Shown here piece after piece: positions 31,115 to 35,905 of a stretch of 35,905 nt of DNA (its first letter is position 1; every line of letters starts with the position of its first letter). Position numbers and translations under genes: made by a program. This DNA is from Nanobdellota archaeon (GTDB lineage Archaea; Nanobdellota; Nanobdellia; SCGC-AAA011-G17; GW2011-AR17): NCBI GenBank assembly GCA_018830945.1, contig JAHJRD010000073.1, forward strand, positions 1 through 35,905, read 5' to 3'. The notes beneath the pieces are model-generated. The model did no database searches and was not told the DNA's origin. It worked only from the letters and a program-made list of their open reading frames with translations.

Positions 31115-32413
31115 ATGGCAGGATATGAAGATTTCATTGACTTAAAATACAAGCCTGACTCGCATGATGTGATTGCATCATTCAGGGTAAAGGTACCAAG
31201 GTGGAGCTCTGCAAAAAGAGCATGGGGCGCTGTTGCAGCTGAAAGCTCAGTAGGCACATGGTCTCCGTTAAAAGCAATGAATTACAAAAATGTAAAAGCA
31301 GTTGCCGCAAAGGTGTTTGAGGCAAAAGGCGAATGGATTAAGATTGCATATCCTGAAGAGCATTTTGAAGAAGGCAACATGAGCCAGATTCTTGCTTCTA
31401 TTGCAGGCAATGTGTTTGGGATGAAAGCAGTGGATGCATTAAGATTGGAAGATATTGAATTCACTAAAAAGATTGTAAAGTCATTCCCAGGGCCAAAATT
31501 CGGAAGAAAAGGCATAAGAAAGATATTTGGAATATATGACCGGCCATTAATGTTATCAGTTGCAAAGCCAAAAGTGGGATTGACAACAAAGCAGCATGTG
31601 GAAGTTGGAAGGCAGATATGGGAAGGCGGCTTGGATTTATTGAAAGACGATGAAAACCTTTCAAACCAGTCATTTAATCCGTTTGAAAAAAGAGTCAAGG
31701 AAAGCCTGAAAGTAAGGGATAAGATTGAAAAGAAAACAGGGGAGAAAAAAAGCTATTTAATCAACATAACAGGCCCTACTGTGAAAGAGATGGAAAAAAG
31801 AGCGAAATTCATAAAAGCGCAGGGCGGAGAGTATGCAATGATTGACATTATCACAACAGGATGGGCGTCTGTTGCATCAATAAGAGAAATCTGCGGCGAC
31901 TTGGGATTGGCTCTGCACGCGCACAGGGCTATGCACGGCGCAATGTCAAGAGTGCCAACGCACGGCTTTTCAATGGAATGCATTGCAAGCTGCGCAAGAT
32001 TATTAGGAGTTGACCAGCTGCATATTGGAACTGCAAATATAGGGAAACTTGTAGGCTCTGCAGCTGAAGTCATTGAACTTGAAGATGAGATTACTTCTGA
32101 CTTGAACAAGGAAAACAAGCAATTGCACTGCCTTGAGCAGGATTGGTTTGGAATAAAGCCAGTATTCCCTGTTTCTTCAGGCGGATTGCATCCCCTGCTT
32201 GTTGACAAGGTAATGGACAAATTAGGCACTGACATAATGCTGCAGATTGGCGGCGGAATACATGGGCATCCATCAGGTTCTTATGCAGGAGCAAGAGCAA
32301 TGCGGGAAGCAGTGGAAGCATACATGGCTGGTGTTGATTTGGCTGTTGCTGCTAAGAAGTGCAAGGAATTGAAAGTTGCATTGGACTACTGGGGCAGAAA
32401 AGGAACCAGATAG
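31115..32413 (+). CDS. rbcL: ribulose bisphosphate carboxylase large chain, archaeal form III-like
   Basis: The 432-residue protein has every catalytic element: E43 in AAESSVGTW, K151/K153 in AKPKVGL, carbamylated K177 with D179 and E180 in LLKDDENLSNQ, HAHRAMHG (268-275), loop 6 K311 in IGKLVG, S354/S355 in SSGGLHP and IGGGIHGHPSG. It should be active. In archaea without a Calvin cycle it converts ribulose bisphosphate from AMP breakdown to 3-phosphoglycerate. AMP phosphorylase and ribose-bisphosphate isomerase are not in the window. Its leader can form alternative hairpins over the Shine-Dalgarno. Confidence 0.95.
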   Translation: MAGYEDFIDLKYKPDSHDVIASFRVKVPRWSSAKRAWGAVAAESSVGTWSPLKAMNYKNVKAVAAKVFEAKGEWIKIAYPEEHFEEGNMSQILASIAGNVFGMKAVDALRLEDIEFTKKIVKSFPGPKFGRKGIRKIFGIYDRPLMLSVAKPKVGLTTKQHVEVGRQIWEGGLDLLKDDENLSNQSFNPFEKRVKESLKVRDKIEKKTGEKKSYLINITGPTVKEMEKRAKFIKAQGGEYAMIDIITTGWASVASIREICGDLGLALHAHRAMHGAMSRVPTHGFSMECIASCARLLGVDQLHIGTANIGKLVGSAAEVIELEDEITSDLNKENKQLHCLEQDWFGIKPVFPVSSGGLHPLLVDKVMDKLGTDIMLQIGGGIHGHPSGSYAGARAMREAVEAYMAGVDLAVAAKKCKELKVALDYWGRKGTR

Positions 32414-32423
32414 CTTGAGAAAA
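32391..32423 (+). repeat. direct repeat, copy 1 (end of RuBisCO gene)
   Basis: This 33-base segment spans the last codons (GRKGTR-stop) of the RuBisCO gene and the bases just after. It matches 32506-32538 at 30 of 33 positions. Two of the three differences are synonymous in the codons for GRKGTR. Confidence 0.6.
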
Positions 32424-32505
32424 ATATTGCATAAATCCCGGTGTTTCTGGGGACTGAAGCAATAGCGGAAGTCGCCAAGGGGCTCAAGCGGCGTACTGCT
32501 TGCTG

Positions 32506-32538
32506 CGGGCAGGAAAGGAACAAGATAGCTTGAGAAAA
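32506..32538 (+). repeat. direct repeat, copy 2 (downstream of RuBisCO gene)
   Basis: The copy lies 115 bases after the first and encodes GRKGTR-stop again in its own frame, with no open gene upstream. It looks like the remnant tail of a second RuBisCO copy or of a local duplication. The 82 bases between the copies hold only a CTGCTTG/CGGGCAG hairpin overlapping the copy and no gene. Confidence 0.6.
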
Positions 32539-32546
32539 GGAACACG

Positions 32547-33569
32547 CTAAATACCGTAAAGAGCCAATACAAATATTATCAGCATTATTTCAAAAGCAAA
32601 AATCAGATGCACTACATTTGATTCAGAAACCCTTCTCTTAAACTGCTGAAGAATCCTTATTGCAAGATGTTCCAAGCCATAAATCTTTTTGTATGGCGCT
32701 TCAAGGCTGCCGTCATACAGAAGCTTTGCAAAGCTTTCTTTCCTGAATCTGCCTCTTGCCTTTAAGATAAATTCAATAAAATAAGGCAAAAACAAGACAA
32801 CAGCAATCCTTTCAATATTCCCTAATATTGCAATCACTGCTATCAGCCCGCCAATGGGATAAGACAGCACATTGCCTGGAAATACGCTTGCAGGACACCG
32901 ATTATAAACATAAAATGCAAGCAGCGCAAAAACAGCGCACAAGGCAAGGACGGCAACATGGTTGCTTTTGGTAATCCATGCAAAGTATGCCAAGGCAGAA
33001 AGTATAAGCGCGCCCATGCCTGACTCAAGCCCGTTATATCCGCCTATCATGTTAAAGCCGTTTGAGGCGCCGCTTACAGCAAGAGGGATAACCACTAACG
33101 GAAACAAGATGCCAAGATCAATCCTTCCTATAATAGGAAGAGCGACCACTGTCTGCCCTGCATTTACAACAGCCAAAGGCACTGCAGCAAATAAAGCAAT
33201 AATTGGCTTCTGCCATTGCCTTAGCCCAATTTTCCAGCCAAGGATATCATCAGCAAAACCCACTATGGCTAAAATTAGAACCGTTGCAAGTCCTGCCATA
33301 ATACTAAGATCACGATGCAGGGAAGTGCTGATATCAGCATGCATTATAATAAACGTGTCAATGGCAACATAAGCCAAAGCCCCGAAAAGAAAGCCAAACA
33401 CAACAATAAGGCCGCCGAGATTTGCCACCTGCCTGCCGTCTCTTTTATGCATGTCCTTTCCAGTAAGCCCTGCAGAATGCGCCCTCCTTATCCAATAAGG
33501 CGTTATAGTAAGCACTATTAAAAAGCTTATCAAAAAGCTTATGAAAATAACAGGATAACTCAGCGCCAT
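32547..33569 (-). CDS. GT4-family (MraY/WecA/AglH-like) sugar-1-phosphate transferase
   Basis: The 340-residue polytopic protein has about ten transmembrane helices and the family's cytosolic motifs: HKRDGRQVANLGGL, GFADDILGW (Asp-Asp for magnesium) and NGFNMIGGYNGLESG. It transfers a sugar-1-phosphate, probably GlcNAc-1-P, to a polyprenyl phosphate, the first step in N-glycan or surface glycan synthesis. The archaeal AglH/Alg7 type is more likely than the peptidoglycan MraY. A minus-strand TATA (GGTTTTTATATGC) lies at about 33590-33602. Confidence 0.9.
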   Translation of the reverse strand: MALSYPVIFISFLISFLIVLTITPYWIRRAHSAGLTGKDMHKRDGRQVANLGGLIVVFGFLFGALAYVAIDTFIIMHADISTSLHRDLSIMAGLATVLILAIVGFADDILGWKIGLRQWQKPIIALFAAVPLAVVNAGQTVVALPIIGRIDLGILFPLVVIPLAVSGASNGFNMIGGYNGLESGMGALILSALAYFAWITKSNHVAVLALCAVFALLAFYVYNRCPASVFPGNVLSYPIGGLIAVIAILGNIERIAVVLFLPYFIEFILKARGRFRKESFAKLLYDGSLEAPYKKIYGLEHLAIRILQQFKRRVSESNVVHLIFAFEIMLIIFVLALYGI

Positions 33570-33670
33570 TGTAAAAAGAATCAGAAAACAGCATATAAAA
33601 ACCTTATGGAGTTGTTTAGGCAGGAATAAAGACAGTTAGATTTATAAGCCATGCAAGACATAGAAATATC

Positions 33671-34357
33671 ATGGCTGTATACAGGACAATCGGGCTGTCG
33701 CTGGCATGGCTTTTGCGCGCATTTCTCCTGTTATCAGGATTTGCATACCTTTATGCAGGCGACGCTGTAATGCTAATCATATTCCTGCTGATGTTTGTGC
33801 TTACCCTGGTTCCAATAATGCTTGAACAGCTGTATGACATCAAGTTCCATTGGGTATTTGAGCTTGCCCTGACAATGATAGTGGCAATACACATGTTTGG
33901 CACAATGGGCGCCTATATCTGGTTTCCTATTTATGACAATCTTGCCCATATATTCAGCTCTGCAGTGCTTGCCCTGATTGGCTTCTGCCTTATATTTTCT
34001 TTAAATTATTCCGGAAAAATCAAAGTAGGAATTGGCTTCATGGGCATATTTACATTCCTCTGGACAATGGGCATAGGCGCATTTTGGGAGATAATTGAAT
34101 TTATCTGGGATAATCTTGTTATATTTTTCTGGGGAACATTGATACCAGTCACATATGAGTATGGCTTTATGCAGAACAGCTTATTTGACACAATGATTGA
34201 TTTGTCTTTGGACGGAACAGCAGCCATTCTTATTGCAATGCTGTGCATATTCATTGTTAAAAGAGCAAAGAAGAGCACGCTTGAAGGCATATTCCGGCCG
34301 TTCATAAGAATGATAGAGCATAAAAAGCCAGAATCCCCTGTTACTGCAAAAAGCTGA
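33671..34357 (+). CDS. DUF2238/YjdF-like polytopic membrane protein
   Basis: The 228-residue protein has about seven hydrophobic helices. Conserved-looking polar positions within helices are YDNLAHIFSSAVLAL and GAFWEIIEFIWD, as in the YjdF/DUF2238 family, whose function is unknown. The C terminus is basic and cytosolic. A TATA (GATTTATAAGC, about 33639-33649) lies 22-32 bases before the ATG. It is divergent from the GT4 gene. Confidence 0.78.
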   Translation: MAVYRTIGLSLAWLLRAFLLLSGFAYLYAGDAVMLIIFLLMFVLTLVPIMLEQLYDIKFHWVFELALTMIVAIHMFGTMGAYIWFPIYDNLAHIFSSAVLALIGFCLIFSLNYSGKIKVGIGFMGIFTFLWTMGIGAFWEIIEFIWDNLVIFFWGTLIPVTYEYGFMQNSLFDTMIDLSLDGTAAILIAMLCIFIVKRAKKSTLEGIFRPFIRMIEHKKPESPVTAKS

Positions 34358-34387
34358 ATCAAGTGTAATCACGCAATAAGAAGGCGG

Positions 34388-34402
34388 TTGGGGATGCCCC
34401 AA
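34388..34402. terminator. hairpin at convergent gene junction
   Basis: TTGGGG-ATG-CCCCAA is a perfect 6-bp stem in the 105-base gap between two convergent genes. It could act as a terminator for either strand or protect 3' ends. Strong T tracts are lacking, so termination is uncertain. Confidence 0.4.
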
Positions 34403-34462
34403 ACCCCTTGTTTGCCTAAATGATCGTTGTGCATAAAACAAAAAATTCCGGCGGAGCCTAGC

Positions 34463-35722
34463 CTACTTCCCAGCGCCCTTTGCATACTCTTGCATTTTCT
34501 TGTATTTTACCTTTGGCCTTATCTTAAATATAAGAAGCGCTGCAAGAGCAACAACAGCAATAATAAGAATTACTGCAATCTTCAGGCTTTTCATTCTTTC
34601 TTCGTCTGTCTTTTTCTCGACTTCACTGTAATTAAAGCTAATGTTAAGGGACGCAGGAGCTTCACTAACAGTGATATTTGCCTTTTTCTTAGGCTCAACA
34701 GGCGCAGCGGGAGCCTCTACAGCCTCAAACTCCACTGACAAGCTTATAACCACTTTTGCACCCTCATCACTTTCAGCTGTTATTTCCCCATCATATTTTC
34801 CAGGAATAGCATCCTTCTGCCTGTTTATTGTTATCTGCTGCGTAAACGTTTCTCCAGACATTATCAAAGGAACATTTGCCATATTGAATTCAACTCCTGG
34901 CACGCCTGAAGCGGAAAACAACAAATTATGCAATGGAAGAGGATGCGTATTCTTGAATGAAACAGGGCCTGCGATTACAATATTCTGTTTTACCTTTCTG
35001 ATTATTGAAGACACATTGCCAACAACCTGAATAGCGTTTTCAAACCCAGGCTGCTGTATTTCATTTTGCGCAGTTTCATTAACAGGGGCAGCTTCCTTAA
35101 CAGCAACTACAGGTATTGCATAGGATATATTGCCTGCTTTCAGCATAATGCTTGCATCCTCTTCAAAATTTTTATAATCCACAAACAATGACTTTGATTC
35201 TCCAGGAGCAACTGAAATTGTCTGCCTGACAGGCTTTAATGAAGCGCTTGATGATGAGACATCAATAACAGACTCTTTGCCGTATGTATGCCTTAATTCA
35301 AGCTTGAAAGAGCCTGTTTTTGCATTAAGCCTGACAATTGCAGGAGATACAGCAAAAGCAGCGTCTGTTTTTTCAACAGAGAATGGCGCAGTTGCATTGA
35401 CAAATTTTAAAGAGCCTTCTTCAATAATCCTGTCTGACACAAAAAGCGAATAACTGCCTGCTGCAAGCGAAGGAGGGAATATGAAATATACAAAATGCTT
35501 TTCTCCATAAGGCTGTGAGAAAAAGCTTGCGCCAAGCCTGTTTCCTGAGCTTCCAAGAAGCGAAATCTTTGTGACTGAAAAATCATCCATCTGAACCTCA
35601 GCCTGCACTGTCTGCCCTAAATAGAATTTATCGCTGATTAGAGAAACACTGATATTGCCTGCTGAAACAGGCACAACAGCCGCAAGAAACATTAAGATAA
35701 CCAGCAAAAACCTCTTTTTCAT
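34463..35722 (-). CDS. secreted membrane-anchored beta-sandwich protein
   Basis: The start at 35722 gives 419 residues with a signal peptide (MKKRFLLVILMFLAAVVPVSAG), a long extracellular part of beta-rich repeats (NISVSLISDKFYLGQTVQAEVQMDD; a KISLLGSSGNRL-type immunoglobulin-like pattern), and a C-terminal transmembrane helix (SLKIAVILIIAVVALAALLIFKIR) with a basic tail. It has the look of archaeal surface proteins that help build or anchor an envelope, or of COG1470-like proteins. A minus-strand TATA (AGTTTTATAATT, about 35742-35753) lies 20-31 bases before the ATG. Confidence 0.85.
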   Translation of the reverse strand: MKKRFLLVILMFLAAVVPVSAGNISVSLISDKFYLGQTVQAEVQMDDFSVTKISLLGSSGNRLGASFFSQPYGEKHFVYFIFPPSLAAGSYSLFVSDRIIEEGSLKFVNATAPFSVEKTDAAFAVSPAIVRLNAKTGSFKLELRHTYGKESVIDVSSSSASLKPVRQTISVAPGESKSLFVDYKNFEEDASIMLKAGNISYAIPVVAVKEAAPVNETAQNEIQQPGFENAIQVVGNVSSIIRKVKQNIVIAGPVSFKNTHPLPLHNLLFSASGVPGVEFNMANVPLIMSGETFTQQITINRQKDAIPGKYDGEITAESDEGAKVVISLSVEFEAVEAPAAPVEPKKKANITVSEAPASLNISFNYSEVEKKTDEERMKSLKIAVILIIAVVALAALLIFKIRPKVKYKKMQEYAKGAGK

Positions 35723-35803
35723 AAGAATATAGTGTTCAAGGCAAATTATAAAACTTTCCTTCTTATGGCACTGTCTGAAAAGTGAGTGATAGACCTTATA
35801 AGG

Positions 35804-35844
35804 GGAAAACACCCTATTTTAATTGCTAAAACGAGGTGTTTTCC
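35804..35844. repeat. inverted repeat before partial gene
   Basis: GGAAAACACC (35804-35813) and GGTGTTTTCC (35835-35844) form a perfect 10-bp inverted repeat with a 21-base AT-rich loop, directly before the ATG at 35846. The right arm overlaps the likely Shine-Dalgarno GAGGTG. It may be a translational hairpin or operator. GGCACTGTCTGAAAAGTGAG just upstream recalls IS ends. Confidence 0.5.
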
Positions 35845-35845
35845 A

Positions 35846-35905
35846 ATGACAGAAATACATACAACCTTTTTTAACTTTTCGGAAGTCACACTCCTAAGTG
35901 AGATA
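35846..35905 (+). CDS. partial gene cut by the window edge
   Basis: ATG at 35846 with GAGGTG 7-12 bases upstream opens a frame MTEIHTTFFNFSEVTLLSEI that runs off the end. Only 20 residues are visible, so no family can be named. The flanking inverted repeat and IS-end-like sequence make a transposase possible. Confidence 0.4.
   Translation, partial: MTEIHTTFFNFSEVTLLSEI

Noticed and set aside
32466-32520. GCGGAAG followed by a GCC ... GGC arm resembles the 5' half of a class II tRNA
   Set aside because: There is no matching 3' acceptor strand, no T arm, and the would-be anticodon arm is a 3-base-loop hairpin. At most a remnant.
1-35905. CRISPR array
   Set aside because: No regularly spaced direct repeats and no cas-like genes are seen anywhere in the window.

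Overview
The window looks like part of the genome of a small archaeon, probably of the DPANN group (a Woesearchaeota- or Pacearchaeota-like lineage; this placement is inference). The informational genes are all of archaeal type: aEF1A, uS10, uS12, uS7, Spt5, SecE, FtsY, the Fap7/AK6 ATPase and an initiator tRNA with A1:U72. Most promoters read as GAAAG + TTTATATA boxes 20-35 bases before the start codon, as expected for TBP/TFB transcription. Genes are tightly packed, often with ATGA start/stop overlaps or short convergent 3' overlaps.

Layout. 1-3.2 kb: a small lipoprotein, then aEF1A, uS10 and a coiled-coil protein. 3.2-10.1 kb: an AK6-type kinase, a membrane-anchored Lon-type (S16) protease fused to a DUF151-like domain, a SemiSWEET transporter, ribulose-phosphate 3-epimerase with a radical SAM protein, a putative zinc peptidase, a MetE-like zinc methyltransferase domain and an AbrB-PhoU regulator. 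10.2-12.7 kb: a PHP phosphoesterase followed by three tandem secreted/lipoprotein genes related to the one at the left edge. 12.7-14.4 kb: a 1.6-kb insertion sequence whose transposase is interrupted by a frameshift. 14.5-15.5 kb: uS12 and uS7, so the classical str operon is split by about 12 kb and no fusA is present. 15.5-18.2 kb: another lipoprotein, then a convergent cluster of an Lrp-type regulator, an unusual HEXXGH-metallopeptidase/nucleotidyltransferase fusion and a 53-residue membrane peptide. 18.2-22.2 kb: a small membrane protein, FtsY, a phosphoribosyltransferase and a Cys-rich protein facing Spt5, SecE and two coiled-coil proteins. 22.4-26.1 kb: tRNA-iMet, a frameshifted gene, a diacylglycerol-kinase-like protein, a PUA protein, an AbrB/RelE toxin-antitoxin pair with a palindromic operator, and an endonuclease III homologue. 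26.2-32.4 kb: an ATP-cone/Mrr nuclease, an M16 protease-like pair, HMG-CoA synthase (mevalonate pathway) and a form III-like RuBisCO. 32.5-35.9 kb: a GT4-family sugar-phosphate transferase, a polytopic membrane protein, a large secreted and anchored protein, and the start of a gene cut by the window edge.

Functionally, RuBisCO and Rpe point to nucleotide/pentose-phosphate salvage, HMG-CoA synthase to isoprenoid lipid synthesis, and the GT4 enzyme to glycoprotein or surface glycan synthesis. The most unusual items are the protease-DUF151 fusion, the peptidase-nucleotidyltransferase fusion with its Lrp regulator, and the RuBisCO leader, which can form two mutually exclusive hairpins, one of which hides the Shine-Dalgarno sequence.
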